Numbered from the stretch's first letter, positions 39,281-49,580 are shown. The stretch is 64,000 nt of DNA from Serratia sp. UGAL515B_01 (GCF_033095805.1 NZ_CP109901.1:186001-250000), one strand, 5' to 3'. Notes: generated by a model not told the origin, from the sequence alone. Program-made: numbers and translations.

Positions 39281-40228
39281 GTGCTTTACCAGTCTAATAT
39301 CAAAATCAAAGCGTTGGAAATAAGCCGCAAGTTGGTCTAATTCTTGAGCACTGTAGCCAAGATTACCTGTGACTGGATAGATCATCTCGAGCTTGTCATA
39401 TTTATTTTTTCCCAATTCGTGATAGGGCAAAATATCGATGCGGATAATATTTCCACGTTGCGCCAACTGAGTCACATAATTAATCACACCGTCGATGGCA
39501 TCGTGAGAGTCGTTACATCCACGCACCAGCGGTATGCGTACTACAATATTGGCACCAAGTTCGACTAAACGTTCTAGATTCCTCTTGACTCTCTCATTAC
39601 CCATGCCGAATAACTCTTTATGCCTAACACTGTTGATGTGTTTAAGATCGAAAAGGAACATATCGGTACATTTAGCCAATTTTTCATAATTCGCTAAAGA
39701 AGTGGTGCCATTCGTTTCAATGGCGGTATTAATCATCATTTTTTTGCATTCGGTCAGCAATGCGGCAGCAAAATCCGTTTGCATACTTAATTCGCCTCCT
39801 CCAAGAGTGACCCCACCCCCAGAAGCATAATAGAAGTCAACATCCTGCAGGATAATATCCATTAATTCCTGCACGGTAACGTCTTTCCCCATAATATCCA
39901 GCGCTTCAGAGGGGCAAGTTTCCTCACATTTTCGACAGCCCGTACACGCTATGTTGCGGTCAACGCGATGCTGAGGGTGACCTTCCGTATCTCTGATTAA
40001 TGAATGAATACCCACTGGGCAAACATCGACACATTCTCCACAGCTGACACATTTATCTCGTGAAAACATGACTTGAAAATTGCTGCTTATCCCTTCGGGG
40101 TTTGCGCACCATGCACAGCGGATATTACAACCTTTGAAAAAAATCAGAGTGCGAATACCGTCTCCGTCATAGATAGAGTATTTCTGGATATTAAATATTC
40201 GCCCTTTTTTCTCCAGCAAATTATCCAT
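39278..40228 (-). CDS. cutD: Glycyl-radical enzyme activase, CutD type (radical SAM)
   Basis: A 316-aa radical SAM protein that abstracts hydrogen from the glycine of its partner enzyme. The radical cluster motif CNIRCAWC is near residue 34, followed by an inserted two-[4Fe-4S] ferredoxin segment (CVSCGECVDVCP and CTGCRKCEETCP), the layout of activases for choline lyase and other glycyl-radical eliminases rather than the short PFL activase. It lies 73 bp downstream of cutC. Its stop codon falls inside the end of an 83-bp inverted-repeat element, so its last residues may have been altered by insertion. Confidence 0.9.
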   Translation of the reverse strand: MDNLLEKKGRIFNIQKYSIYDGDGIRTLIFFKGCNIRCAWCANPEGISSNFQVMFSRDKCVSCGECVDVCPVGIHSLIRDTEGHPQHRVDRNIACTGCRKCEETCPSEALDIMGKDVTVQELMDIILQDVDFYYASGGGVTLGGGELSMQTDFAAALLTECKKMMINTAIETNGTTSLANYEKLAKCTDMFLFDLKHINSVRHKELFGMGNERVKRNLERLVELGANIVVRIPLVRGCNDSHDAIDGVINYVTQLAQRGNIIRIDILPYHELGKNKYDKLEMIYPVTGNLGYSAQELDQLAAYFQRFDFDIRLVKH

Positions 40229-40301
40229 TTATTTCATCCTCTTTGTTTCACCCACTCAGGACAGATTTGGGGAAAACTTCCCTGTTTTACCCCGGTCAGG
40301 A

Positions 40302-42845
40302 TCAGAACTTCTCAATTATCGTCCGGCTGATAATTTCATCCTGAACTTCTTTACACAGTTCGACAAAGTAAGCACTGTATCCGGCGACGCGAACGATCAG
40401 GTCGCGGTATTTTTCCGGTTCGAGCTGTGCTTTTTTCAGTACTTCGTTATCTACATAGCTAAACTGCATCTGGCCATTACCCAGAATAGAAGCCGTGCGC
40501 AGCAGCGTGATCAGTCCATTTTTGCCTTCAGGGGTATCAAGCAATCCTTTAAGGAACTTGAAGTTGTGCACCATGCCAATGTTCATGGTTTCCATATTCA
40601 TTTTACTGACTGACTTGATAACGGCGGTTGGCCCTTGTTTATCTGCGCCTTGGGTTGGGCTAATGCCGTCGGAGAGCGGCATCCACGCCAGACGGCCATT
40701 CGGCGTGGCTGCGGTCAGTGCACCGATCGGCGTGTTGTTGGAGATCGACAGCGTGCCGTGACTCATGGTGGAGTAGAGCATCTTGTACTTACGGCATTCA
40801 CGCTCGGTCCACTCGGTGATATCAAGTGCGAACTGATCCACGCTATCATCATCGTTGCCATACTTCGGCGCGTTCAAACAGTCGCGGCGAAGCTGTTCAA
40901 ACCCTGCGAAATTGGCCAGCAGCGCATCGCGGATCTGCTCAAGGCTGTATTTGCCATCCTGATAAACCAGTTTGCGGATTGCTGCCATAGAATCGACATA
41001 GGTCGCTAGACCCGAAAAGATCAACCCTGGGCCGTGGTTAATAATTGCCCCGCCAGCGGAGACATCTTTACCTTGTTCCATGCAGCCTTCTACCATCAGC
41101 GACATCAACGGTTTCGGTGCCACCTCGCGGTGTACGCGCTGGCTAATCACGGTACCAATAGCAGATAGCTTGACGATATGTGCAATCTGCTTTTTCACTG
41201 CCTGTTCAAAATCCTCGAAGGTTTCCAGCGTATGTAATTCACCGGTATCCAGGCCTTGGTAGCTATCATATAGCACCATACGGCCACGGTTGAGGACGAA
41301 TTCGATGGCGATGGGCCACTGGGTATACCCTGTAGAGGTCCACTGATAGATGCGGCCAGATTTTTGCGGCTCCACACAGCCCATTAGGCAGTAGTCACGG
41401 GCATCATTAAAATCAAAGCCTTTGCGCAACATCATCTTGATATGTGCATCATCAAAGTGGCAGGCCGGGAATCCCATTCCGGCTTTCACCACATCCACGA
41501 TTTTCTCCATGTATTTCTGTGGGGATTGGTTATGGATACGGCATGCCAGCGAGGGTTGATATACTTTGACAAAACGCACCGCGTCCATAATCAGGTAGGT
41601 GAGTTCATTACAGGCATCGCCACCGCTGCGTTTTTGCCCGCCGACAGTCAGGTTGATGAAAGGCTGATAGCCAGCAAAGTACTTGGCACCCAGTTCGCTA
41701 GACATCCACATCAGTTCGGCGCACTTGATGATGAAAGCTTGCAACAGCTCTAAGGCCTGCTCTTGCGTCAGGCGACCAGAGTCGATGTCCGCCTTATACA
41801 TTGGGTAGCAGTATTGATCAACACGGCCTAGCGACAGACCCGTCTGGTTCTCTTCCACTTCAAACAGGGATTCTACAGTCCAGATACTCTGTAGTGCTTC
41901 CTGCAGAGTTTTTGGTGGATTGGCCGGTACGTTTTCGTTGGTTTCAGCAATGACAAGCAGTTCGGCACGACGAGCCGGATCTTGTTCATCGGCAGCGAGT
42001 TCACGGGCTTTCTCTGCAATCCTTCGGGCGTAAGCCATCACTCCTTCACAGGTTTCTATTGCGGATTTGTAGAAGTAGATCTTGTCGATATCTTCTGGAT
42101 TTTCCATGCTCAATGCATCAAGACGTTGCTGGGCATCGGCTTTGATACCCTTCATCCCCTTGGTAAACAGCAGGACGTCGTAGCCAGGACAGGTATCACC
42201 ACCGCCGTTAATCTGGTGATAGGAGAGATCGCTGACGTAGGTTTCGCCGCTGAATGCCCAGATACCGGCTTCACGGTACTGTGCCTCACAGACCTCATCC
42301 ACTGAGCGACCTTCCCAAAACGGAACGATCTCTTCGCGGATCACTTTCTTGTCGGCTTCAGAAATGATGAAGGGGTCCTGCGGGCGTGTCGCCATGGTAT
42401 CCAGTTCGTCTTTCACCCAGCGCCAGGCAATATCTGGCGAGAATGCCCCAGCACGCGGTTTACCGCAGGGGTGCCCGACGATCAACTCATCTTGCTGAAC
42501 CAAAATGGGTGCCGCCTCGCAGGCTGCGCGGAAAGATTTGGCGCGTAATAGAATGGTCGGCAGGCCAGGATTATTTTTAGCAACCTCGGTAAAGGCGATT
42601 GCGCGGTAGATCGATACGCTTGGGCGAGCTTTTAGGTAGTTAGCACGCAGTCTTTGCAGGCGAGGTGTCAATCCTTCTAACTGGCCGGTTGCCACGGGTG
42701 CTGATGCCGTACTGTGCGTGGAGGCAGCGTTTTTCAACGTTTCCAAAATGGTGGTGTTTTCAGCATTGGTGGGGCGTTTGGAGGACGAGTTTTTTTTTCC
42801 CAGCGGTTTCGCTTGTGTCGTTAATGAATGGTGGCCCATATTCAA
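40302..42845 (-). CDS. cutC: Choline trimethylamine-lyase CutC
   Basis: An 847-aa glycyl-radical enzyme that cleaves choline to trimethylamine and acetaldehyde without oxygen. The C-terminal radical site is VRVAGYSAY (Gly822) and the thiyl/base pair is in MGCVEPQ (Cys490, Glu492). Active-site residues reported for Desulfovibrio alaskensis CutC (Y208, D216, T334, F395, C489, E491, T502, Y506, G821, from memory) all fall at the corresponding window position plus one (Y209, D217, T335, F396, C490, E492, T503, Y507, G822). This argues against diol/glycerol dehydratase, isethionate lyase or PFL. Length resembles the short CutC form, not the roughly 1130-aa form of Klebsiella. No encapsulation shell genes are nearby. 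Confidence 0.92.
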   Translation of the reverse strand: MNMGHHSLTTQAKPLGKKNSSSKRPTNAENTTILETLKNAASTHSTASAPVATGQLEGLTPRLQRLRANYLKARPSVSIYRAIAFTEVAKNNPGLPTILLRAKSFRAACEAAPILVQQDELIVGHPCGKPRAGAFSPDIAWRWVKDELDTMATRPQDPFIISEADKKVIREEIVPFWEGRSVDEVCEAQYREAGIWAFSGETYVSDLSYHQINGGGDTCPGYDVLLFTKGMKGIKADAQQRLDALSMENPEDIDKIYFYKSAIETCEGVMAYARRIAEKARELAADEQDPARRAELLVIAETNENVPANPPKTLQEALQSIWTVESLFEVEENQTGLSLGRVDQYCYPMYKADIDSGRLTQEQALELLQAFIIKCAELMWMSSELGAKYFAGYQPFINLTVGGQKRSGGDACNELTYLIMDAVRFVKVYQPSLACRIHNQSPQKYMEKIVDVVKAGMGFPACHFDDAHIKMMLRKGFDFNDARDYCLMGCVEPQKSGRIYQWTSTGYTQWPIAIEFVLNRGRMVLYDSYQGLDTGELHTLETFEDFEQAVKKQIAHIVKLSAIGTVISQRVHREVAPKPLMSLMVEGCMEQGKDVSAGGAIINHGPGLIFSGLATYVDSMAAIRKLVYQDGKYSLEQIRDALLANFAGFEQLRRDCLNAPKYGNDDDSVDQFALDITEWTERECRKYKMLYSTMSHGTLSISNNTPIGALTAATPNGRLAWMPLSDGISPTQGADKQGPTAVIKSVSKMNMETMNIGMVHNFKFLKGLLDTPEGKNGLITLLRTASILGNGQMQFSYVDNEVLKKAQLEPEKYRDLIVRVAGYSAYFVELCKEVQDEIISRTIIEKF

Positions 42846-43095
42846 ATCTCTCCTGATATTTTTCGTTTTTACGCAATCACGTAAAATGCGTTAGGTAGAT
42901 TGTTATTGCCTGATGACAGGCATGATTAGGCGGTAATAGGCGCAATTTCTAACTTTGTTGCGCAGGTTGGTTTAGGGGCAACGGTTACGAAGCCCCACGG
43001 ACTGATCTCTTTGCCAGAACAAACCTTAAAAGCGTTTTTCAGACTGCCGATGCTGGCCTAGACCGTTAATGGCTTCTCTAACAGGCTCCGAGTTC
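42846..43095. other. Spacer between aldehyde dehydrogenase gene and cutC
   Basis: A 250-bp gap inside an otherwise compact operon. No gene, and no clear terminator. It may hold a separate cutC promoter or processing signal, and the cutC ribosome binding site (AGGAG, 8 nt before the ATG) is present. Confidence 0.4.
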
Positions 43096-44490
43096 TTACT
43101 TATGGCCGTTTTGAGTTGGCTGACGCAGATCGTCAACACTGCGCACGCCATAGCCTACTTTTCGGATGTTAAGCAGGTTCATTGGGCCAACGTTGTCGGA
43201 ACTCGAACCGCCCCCGATGGCACCGCAACCCAGAGTTAACGACGGAACCAGATTGGTGGTAGCGCCTATGGCACCTAAAGCGGATGGTGTATTAATCAGG
43301 ATACGGTGCACGGGTTTTTGTAGTGCGAATTCGCGTACCACTTCCTGGTTTTGGGTGTGAATCACCAGCGTATGCCCCAGACCCTCGTTAGTCAGAAGTT
43401 CAAGCGCGCGTTTAGAGGCGCAGGAGTAATCCTCTTCGATATACATACCGAGCACCGGGCAGAGTTTTTCACGGGCATAAGGATTTTGGCGCGAAACACT
43501 GTTTTGCAACGAAATCAGCACCTGCGTGTTGTAGGGGACGTTCAACCTGGCTTGCTCACTGAGATACAGTGCGTTTTTACCTACTATTTCAGGATTAATC
43601 ATACCGTTCGGACGTAACAGAATGCTGGCCAAACGAGCAGATTCTTCATCGTTCATAAAGTAGGCACCCTGTGCCAACAGTTCGCGGTGTACATCTTGGT
43701 AGATAGATTTTTCCACGATGATCGACTGTTCTGAGGCGCAGATCACGCCATTATCAAAGGTTTTGCTCGCGATGATATCGCTGACGGCCTGTTTGATGTT
43801 GGCACTGCGCTCGATAAACGCCGGATTATTGCCGGGACCACCACTGATGGTGGGTGTGCCCGAACCGTAGGCGGCTCGCACCATGCCTTCGCCACCGGTT
43901 GCCAGGATCAGGGAGACGTCTTTACTGCGCATCAGCGTTGTGGTGCCTTCCAACGTCATCTTGCTCAGACCGTCAACGATACCTGCAGGGGCACCAGCCT
44001 GTTGGGCCGCATTCTTAACGATTTCAAGTGTGCGCAGGCTGCATTGTTGAGCGCCAGGGTGCGGGGAGAAAATAATTGCATTCCCTGCTTTTAGCGCGAT
44101 CAGCGTTTTATAAATAATAGTAGAGGTAGGATTGGTCGACGGCACCAAAGCGGTAATTACCCCCAAAGGAACACCCACACTCATGACTTTATTTTGCAGG
44201 TCGTCGTGAATAATACCGATGGTTTTTAAGTCTTTAATGTATTCATAAACCTTCTTGGAGGCAAAAATGTTCTTTAATACTTTGTCTTGCCAGTTACCAA
44301 AACCTGTTTCTTCATGAGCCAGTTTTGCTAACTCTCCAGCGTGCTCTGCTGCTTCGTTGGCAATATGCTTTACAATGCCATCGATTTTTTCTTGTGAAAA
44401 TTTGGCAAACTGCAATTGCGCCTGTTTAGCATTATTAATCAGAGTGCGAGCCTGCTGAATAGATTGTAAATCTGGATCTGATAGCGTCAT
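43096..44490 (-). CDS. CoA-acylating acetaldehyde dehydrogenase (EutE/CutF-like)
   Basis: A 464-aa aldehyde dehydrogenase expected to convert acetaldehyde plus CoA and NAD+ to acetyl-CoA and NADH. The catalytic Cys is in NGVICASEQ (Cys251), and the C-terminal GCGAIGGGSSSDNVGP is typical of the acetylating EutE/AdhE branch. It is the first gene of the operon with cutC and cutD, where it would take up the acetaldehyde made by choline cleavage. The N terminus lacks an obvious microcompartment-targeting helix like that of EutE; PduP-like shell targeting is thus not supported. Confidence 0.88.
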   Translation of the reverse strand: MTLSDPDLQSIQQARTLINNAKQAQLQFAKFSQEKIDGIVKHIANEAAEHAGELAKLAHEETGFGNWQDKVLKNIFASKKVYEYIKDLKTIGIIHDDLQNKVMSVGVPLGVITALVPSTNPTSTIIYKTLIALKAGNAIIFSPHPGAQQCSLRTLEIVKNAAQQAGAPAGIVDGLSKMTLEGTTTLMRSKDVSLILATGGEGMVRAAYGSGTPTISGGPGNNPAFIERSANIKQAVSDIIASKTFDNGVICASEQSIIVEKSIYQDVHRELLAQGAYFMNDEESARLASILLRPNGMINPEIVGKNALYLSEQARLNVPYNTQVLISLQNSVSRQNPYAREKLCPVLGMYIEEDYSCASKRALELLTNEGLGHTLVIHTQNQEVVREFALQKPVHRILINTPSALGAIGATTNLVPSLTLGCGAIGGGSSSDNVGPMNLLNIRKVGYGVRSVDDLRQPTQNGHK

Positions 44491-44956
44491 TATATTATCC
44501 CCTGAACAGACGTTTCATTCCCCCCCGAATCACTTACTGGTGTAAATCTCATCGGGATTTATTCATTGCCACTGACCGGTACCTCGACGTCTCTAGATAT
44601 CAGTACTTTCATCTTCAATGGCACAGTTTGATAAGCGTGGAGCAAGGCTTTTCGAGCGGCTAAATGCACTATACCTATTAAATGATTATTCAAAATATAA
44701 ATTCGCTGATTGCTATATATTTGGTTTTTTACTCTATGATTAACGCTATATTTATTGTTTATTTATGTTTCTATTCTGGTAATCGTTCCAGTAATAGCCT
44801 CATTGTCTGACTAAAAATTGCTGTGTGCGGATTTTACTCACTGTTTAATCAGATCGTTAATTTTATGGTTATTACATGGATGGTTTCGCTAACATGATGG
44901 AGCCTAGAATGTGAAGTAGTGCAGGTTTTTACATTGTGTTTGCAGGGGATGGCTCG
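44491..44956. promoter_or_regulatory. Upstream region of the cut-like operon
   Basis: About 460 bp, AT-rich, expected to carry the promoter of the aldehyde dehydrogenase-cutC-cutD operon on the minus strand. I found no convincing FNR or CRP palindrome by eye. Confidence 0.4.
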
Positions 44957-45092
44957 GTATACTCGTCATACTTCAAGTTGCTTGGGTGTTGACTGACTGC
45001 CTTCGCTCACCCCAGTCACTTACCTGAGTAAGCTCCTGGGGCTTCGCTCAGTTGCCGACTACAAGCAACTCGAATTATTTTGGGTATATACC
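44957..45092. repeat. Palindromic intergenic element, copy 4
   Basis: A 136-bp element, the best preserved of the set, with ends CATACTTCAAGTTGCTTGG and CAAGCAACTCGAATTATTTTG inside TATAC/GTATA. The central ACCCCAGTCACTTACCTGAG segment forms an internal hairpin with TAAGCTCCTGGGG. Confidence 0.9.
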
Positions 45093-45287
45093 TAATAGGT
45101 GCTCCTATTAGCGCGGTATTTTTTCAGGTCATTTTTTTGTTTGTAAATTGGGCTGATAGTATTCATAAAAATGGTATGGCTTTTCAATAATCGCTATGTT
45201 GAACAGCATTGATAATTATGGACTATGGTACTCATGGATTATGCGCCACAATCAGTTCAAGTTGGCTTGGTTCACTTAATTGTGTGA

Positions 45288-45809
45288 TTAAATCGTTAGG
45301 CTGCCAGGCTTTAGAGTACAAATGTACAGCGGTGAGTTGATCGAACTGAGTAACACTGTATCGGGGTTAATTTTCTCCATAGTCAGTGACAGGCCGTCGT
45401 GGCTGTCTGACATTTCGCGCATAAAGTAGTCAAAAATAACGTCGGGAGATTGGTCGATAGAAGACTTGCTGGCCACCCAGTGGTTGATTTGATAATAACG
45501 AGAGCTGGGGGAAACGCGTTTGCTGGTGTAGTCAAACTGAACATAACGTTGAAAATAAAGCCATCCAGCGCTTGAGTCTGAATATCCTTCGACCACAATT
45601 GAACCTTTACCTTTATCGTTAAAATTGAAGTGAATATTGACATTAACAGACTCGGTAATGGTATCTTCGAAATGCATGATGGCTTTGGTTGAGCAATTTA
45701 AAATACCGTTATGGTTTAATGGAGTGTGCCTGATGATGATAAATGTCGCAATCAGCAAAAGTATAATAGAGAAGATAAATAAAGCTCGTCCCAAAGCCCA
45801 TTTTTTCAT
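45288..45809 (-). CDS. fidL: FidL-like inner-membrane protein
   Basis: A 173-aa protein with one N-terminal membrane anchor (about residues 9-27) and a periplasmic domain of mainly beta-type sequence. Its size, topology and position 3 bp after a MarT-like membrane regulator match the marT-fidL pair of Salmonella SPI-3 and similar pairs in Serratia. In CadC/ToxR-like systems the small membrane partner often stabilises or tunes the regulator; for FidL this role is inferred, not established. Confidence 0.75.
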   Translation of the reverse strand: MKKWALGRALFIFSIILLLIATFIIIRHTPLNHNGILNCSTKAIMHFEDTITESVNVNIHFNFNDKGKGSIVVEGYSDSSAGWLYFQRYVQFDYTSKRVSPSSRYYQINHWVASKSSIDQSPDVIFDYFMREMSDSHDGLSLTMEKINPDTVLLSSINSPLYICTLKPGSLTI

Positions 45810-45812
45810 AAT

Positions 45813-46607
45813 TTACTTCCATGAATAATAAAAATAATTATCGCAGTAACTGAATGAATTATCTTGATGTTTGGCACAGTGAGCGAGAAATGTGCGGCCT
45901 AAACCATTGGATTGCAGCTTATCACCGTAAAAGAAAAGAAATCTTTCGTCCTTGTTGTACGGTATTTTCTTTTTTTCTTTTACAGCAATGAAGTTGTTCA
46001 GGTAGTTTTCACGCATTCTGGGGTTAATCATCATGTCAGTGGAAAATACCTCAACAGGTTCCTGCGCGATGGGGGTGAGAGTGATAGGTTTCATGCTGCC
46101 GCTATTGGCCCAGGACCAGCCGAGCAGGGCGACTGCCAGCAGTGATATCGCTACACCCGCATAACCCCAATAGCGATCGGGGCTGTTAACGGCAGAAGGT
46201 CTTGGGGCGGGAGGAGGCACTATTTGCTCTGGCCGTTCGCCTTCACCGGCATCTATCACCGAATGGGGTAAGGTGTCATCGATCACTTCTATTGTTAGAT
46301 CTGGATTCAGTTCCAGCCGACCACGCGCTACGGTGACGATAATATTCTCAATACCATAACTGCGGAAGGCTTTGCGCAGCATACTCAGGTATTGGTTTAG
46401 GTTACTATTGGATGACACCAGTCCTTTGTCATCCCAGACCCGCTGCATCACCATATCGCGGCTGATCACACCAGGGTTCTGGATCATAAAGAACAGCAGT
46501 GCATTGGCCGTGATGGTGAGTTGTGTATCGGACTTGCCGTCGTCGTCGAGCTTGAGTGAACCCTCGGTGGCATCATAAATAAGAAAGGCATTAATTTTAA
46601 ATTTCAT
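45813..46607 (-). CDS. marT: MarT/CadC-like membrane-bound winged-helix regulator
   Basis: A 264-aa one-component regulator. Residues 1-105 form an OmpR-type winged helix (ISRDMVMQRVWDDKG, then NLNQYLSMLRKAFRSYGIE). A proline-rich linker follows, then one membrane helix (about residues 149-166, YAGVAISLLAVALLGWSWA) and a short periplasmic domain of about 90 residues. It pairs with fidL on the same strand. Relatives (MarT, CadC, ToxR) activate transcription from the membrane in response to envelope or pH signals. The target here is unknown; the next operon downstream on the same strand is the cut-like operon, but a promoter region and repeat separate them. Confidence 0.82.
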   Translation of the reverse strand: MKFKINAFLIYDATEGSLKLDDDGKSDTQLTITANALLFFMIQNPGVISRDMVMQRVWDDKGLVSSNSNLNQYLSMLRKAFRSYGIENIIVTVARGRLELNPDLTIEVIDDTLPHSVIDAGEGERPEQIVPPPAPRPSAVNSPDRYWGYAGVAISLLAVALLGWSWANSGSMKPITLTPIAQEPVEVFSTDMMINPRMRENYLNNFIAVKEKKKIPYNKDERFLFFYGDKLQSNGLGRTFLAHCAKHQDNSFSYCDNYFYYSWK

Positions 46608-47195
46608 TATCGCCCCCGCGTGCTAACAGCCTAATACTCCCAGCAGGTCATTGCCGCCAATTGTATTATCAACGTCAGCCGGAGAAACGATGCGGTAATC
46701 CTTCTTTATTAACACCGGCCTGATTGACAACGACATTTACGGAAAACGCGGCGTTCCGGCCTTTAGCTGCATAATGCTGGCTGTTTTTGAGCAACGGTTG
46801 TTACAGCTTTCCGGGGCTTTCCTCTATGGATGTAGATGTTTATTCGGTGGATCATACCGACCAGTGGGGGTATTAATTTTGATCAAGGTCAAGCCCTGTC
46901 CCGTATAGGTCTGACCAATCTGGAATAATGTCTACCAGTTCAAACTATTCATTAGAAAATCTTTACTGACTGGAAAAGGGAGGATTAAGGCCACAAGAGG
47001 AAATGAGTTTCTATAAACGCTGTACTAGGCTGCGTCTAATAGTGCTACAGGTGGGAGTGATGCAGGTTAGCCGACCGTTGAGCGCAGGGATGCGCGATAC
47101 AAGCCCCAGGGAGAGGGTCACTGCGTGTCGGCGTTCCGTATGATTCCCACCTACCTGAAGCTTACAGTGAAGCGGTATTAAGCGCGGTTATTTAG
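46608..47195. other. Intergenic region upstream of marT, with a small ORF and a repeat
   Basis: About 590 bp. On the minus strand a 37-codon frame runs from an ATG at 46736 to TAG at 46623 (ends NDLLGVLGC), 15 bp before marT; its peptide has protein-like composition but no clear ribosome binding site, so it may be a gene relic or leader. At 47045-47160 is a second copy of the CAGGTGGGAGTGATG repeat family, whose ends form a partial inverted repeat with CATGATTCCCACCTACCTG-like sequence. Confidence 0.4.
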
Positions 47196-47215
47196 CCCCG
47201 CACTCCGGTGCGGGG
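47196..47215 (-). terminator. Terminator hairpin of the gntP-like operon
   Basis: A perfect 8-bp GC-rich stem (CCCCGCAC / GTGCGGGG) with a TCCG tetraloop, 10 bp after the transporter stop. The downstream T content on the minus strand is low. Confidence 0.6.
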
Positions 47216-47224
47216 GAGGAGGGA

Positions 47225-48610
47225 TTACAATAACCAATCCAGTACCAGAATACCGCACAGGCTGATTGCCCAAGCTATGGTGGTAGGCACCGACCACACC
47301 ATCATCTGTAGCTTAACGTCCTTGATCCCCATCATACGGTTCACCACCCAGAACATACTGTCGTTAAAGTAGCTGAAGAACAGGGCACCCATGGTTGCGG
47401 CCTGAGCGGCAGCAAGCATGTTAACCCCTGGCAACTGGCTGACAATCGGGGCTGAGATGGATGCCGCGGTGATCATGGCGACCGTGCCAGAACCCTGTAT
47501 CAACCTGACCAGTGTTGCGATGAAAAAGGGGATCAGTACTGGCGTTAGCGGCAGGTTGGCAACATGCTGAGCCAGTAAAGTGCCGGTACCACTCTCACGC
47601 AGTACGGCTCCTAACGCACCACCTGCGCCGGTGACCAGCAGAATAATCCCTGCGGTTTGCAACCCTTCTTCCAAGCGCTCCAGCGTTTCGTGCTTGTTGA
47701 TCTTTGGCATCAGAGTGTAGACCGCCAGCAACACACTGATGGCTAACGCAATGATGGGGGAGCCAAGGAAGGCAAACATTTGCCCCCAAAGACTTTCCCC
47801 CAACCCTGTCATGCCTTCGGCTTTTGCCAGCATGTTGTTAACCGCGTTGATAAAAATCAGCACGATAGGCGCAACGATTGGCAGCAGCGATAACGCTAAA
47901 CTCGGTAGCGATTTACTTTCCTTCTCTGCCAGATAACGTTGATGAGTAGCGTGTAGATCTTCCGCTTCGTCTTCACTGTTTTCCGGCTCAAAATCGGGAT
48001 ACCGGGCGCCAAGCCAGCGAGCATAGATAACGACGCCGATCACACAAGGGATCGCCAATACTAGGCCTGCCATCATCATGGCACCGATATCGACGCCGAA
48101 GATAGCGGCCACCCCAAGTGGGCCAGGGGTGGGGGGCACTGCGTGATGGGTGAGGATCAAACCGCCAGCCAAGGCAACTCCCAGCGTCAGCAGATTGCGT
48201 TTGCCTTTTTTAGCCAGAGCCTTGACCAACGGATAAAGAATGACAAAAGCCGAATCGACGAAAATCGGGATACTGACGATATAACCGGTGATTGCCAGCG
48301 CCCACTCTTCACGCTTATTGCCCAGCCACTTGATGAAGCTGTAGGCGATTTGTTCCGCTGCACCGGAAACCTCCAGCACGCGGCCCATCATCACGCCCAA
48401 CCCGATAACAATCCCAATGCTGCCGAGGGTACTGCCAAATCCTTTAGTAATGACATCGACAGTCTGTACTGCCGTTAACCCGCCGGAAATACCGGCGATC
48501 GAGGCGGCTATCAGCATGGCAATCAGAGCGTGAACGCGGGTGCGCAACACCAGAAACACCAGCACGAAGACGGCGACGGCCAGACCAATAATGGGGGTAT
48601 AAAGCGCCAT
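47225..48610 (-). CDS. GntP-family sugar-acid transporter
   Basis: A 461-aa inner-membrane permease with 12 or more hydrophobic segments. The GntP family motif near IFVDSAFVILYPLVKALAK and the region HHAVPPTPGPLG are characteristic. GntP members take up gluconate, D-glycerate, and related aldonic acids with protons. Being 2 bp downstream of a D-erythronate-dehydrogenase-like gene and a DeoR regulator, it probably imports D-erythronate or another four-carbon acid. The exact substrate cannot be read from sequence. Confidence 0.88.
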   Translation of the reverse strand: MALYTPIIGLAVAVFVLVFLVLRTRVHALIAMLIAASIAGISGGLTAVQTVDVITKGFGSTLGSIGIVIGLGVMMGRVLEVSGAAEQIAYSFIKWLGNKREEWALAITGYIVSIPIFVDSAFVILYPLVKALAKKGKRNLLTLGVALAGGLILTHHAVPPTPGPLGVAAIFGVDIGAMMMAGLVLAIPCVIGVVIYARWLGARYPDFEPENSEDEAEDLHATHQRYLAEKESKSLPSLALSLLPIVAPIVLIFINAVNNMLAKAEGMTGLGESLWGQMFAFLGSPIIALAISVLLAVYTLMPKINKHETLERLEEGLQTAGIILLVTGAGGALGAVLRESGTGTLLAQHVANLPLTPVLIPFFIATLVRLIQGSGTVAMITAASISAPIVSQLPGVNMLAAAQAATMGALFFSYFNDSMFWVVNRMMGIKDVKLQMMVWSVPTTIAWAISLCGILVLDWLL

Positions 48611-48612
48611 AA

Positions 48613-49575
48613 TCAGCCCCCAGCCCGCAGCATTTCATCATGCATAAAGGCACGGATGATTTGCTGGAAGTTTTCATCAACAGAGAACCCTAACGCCAGC
48701 GCGCGGCTAATATCAAAGTTACCCGGCCAACTGGCCACGATCCGGTTGATGGTTTCGTCCGGTACAAAGCGGACCCGTTCACGAACCTGTTTACCGGCAA
48801 CGGCCTCCAGCGCCTGCAACATCTGTTGGATGGTAACACTGATGCCGGGGAGGTTGACGGTGCGAGACGAGCCGAACTGCGCGGCAGGCAGCGTGGCAGC
48901 ATGAATAAAGTTATGCACCACCGTACCAGGGCTGGATAGCCATAAGGCCAGATCGGGGGAAACCGGGCAGACCGAAGGATCACCGTGCAGTGGTTCGCGT
49001 ATAATGCCGCTGGCGAAAGAAGAGGCCGCTTTGTTCGGTTTACCAGGGCGCACACTGATAGTGGGTAAACGCAATACCCGCCCGTCGACAAACCCCTTAC
49101 GCGTATAGTCATTGATCAGCAACTCACACAAGGCTTTCTGCGCGCCATAGGAGGATTGCGGCAGCACGGCGCATTCATCTGTGACGATTGAAGGAAGTTT
49201 GCCGCCAAACACGGCGAGCGAACTGGTAAAGACAAACTTCATTGCCGGGGCATTATGCCGAGCGGCCTCCAGTAGCTGGCGAGTGGCATCGAAGTTCACC
49301 TGCATACCGAGATCAAAATCACTCTCCGCATGGCTGCTCACGATGGCCGCCAGATGAAATAGTACGCCACAGTCCCGATCAATCAGCTGACTGGCGGCAC
49401 CGGGCCGTGTGAGATCAAGCGCCAGGCAGTGCACACGTGGATCTTCCATCGGCGTGGGGGGCTGCTGAATATCAGCCAGAATCAATTCACTGAAGGGCAA
49501 CGAACTCTCCCGCAATAATGCAGCGGCTAAACGTTGCCCTAAAAAACCTGCTCCACCGGTAATGATGATCTTCAT
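48613..49575 (-). CDS. denD: D-erythronate dehydrogenase-like NAD(P)-dependent epimerase family protein
   Basis: A 320-aa extended short-chain dehydrogenase. The N-terminal nucleotide motif is GGAGFLGQRLA and the catalytic pair is YGAQK, with Ser in TSSLAVFGG. The overall pattern, including LPTISVRPGKPNKAAS, is that of DenD, which oxidises D-erythronate at C2 in four-carbon-acid catabolism. The usual partner genes (isomerase OtnI, kinase OtnK, aldolase OtnC) are not in this operon, so either they lie elsewhere or the enzyme uses another substrate. Confidence 0.82.
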   Translation of the reverse strand: MKIIITGGAGFLGQRLAAALLRESSLPFSELILADIQQPPTPMEDPRVHCLALDLTRPGAASQLIDRDCGVLFHLAAIVSSHAESDFDLGMQVNFDATRQLLEAARHNAPAMKFVFTSSLAVFGGKLPSIVTDECAVLPQSSYGAQKALCELLINDYTRKGFVDGRVLRLPTISVRPGKPNKAASSFASGIIREPLHGDPSVCPVSPDLALWLSSPGTVVHNFIHAATLPAAQFGSSRTVNLPGISVTIQQMLQALEAVAGKQVRERVRFVPDETINRIVASWPGNFDISRALALGFSVDENFQQIIRAFMHDEMLRAGG

Positions 49576-49580
49576 GATTA

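Noticed and set aside
40302..42845. Pyruvate formate-lyase or glycerol/propanediol dehydratase identity for the glycyl-radical enzyme
   Set aside because: PFL has adjacent Cys-Cys at the active site, absent here; all recalled choline-lyase residues match at constant offset.
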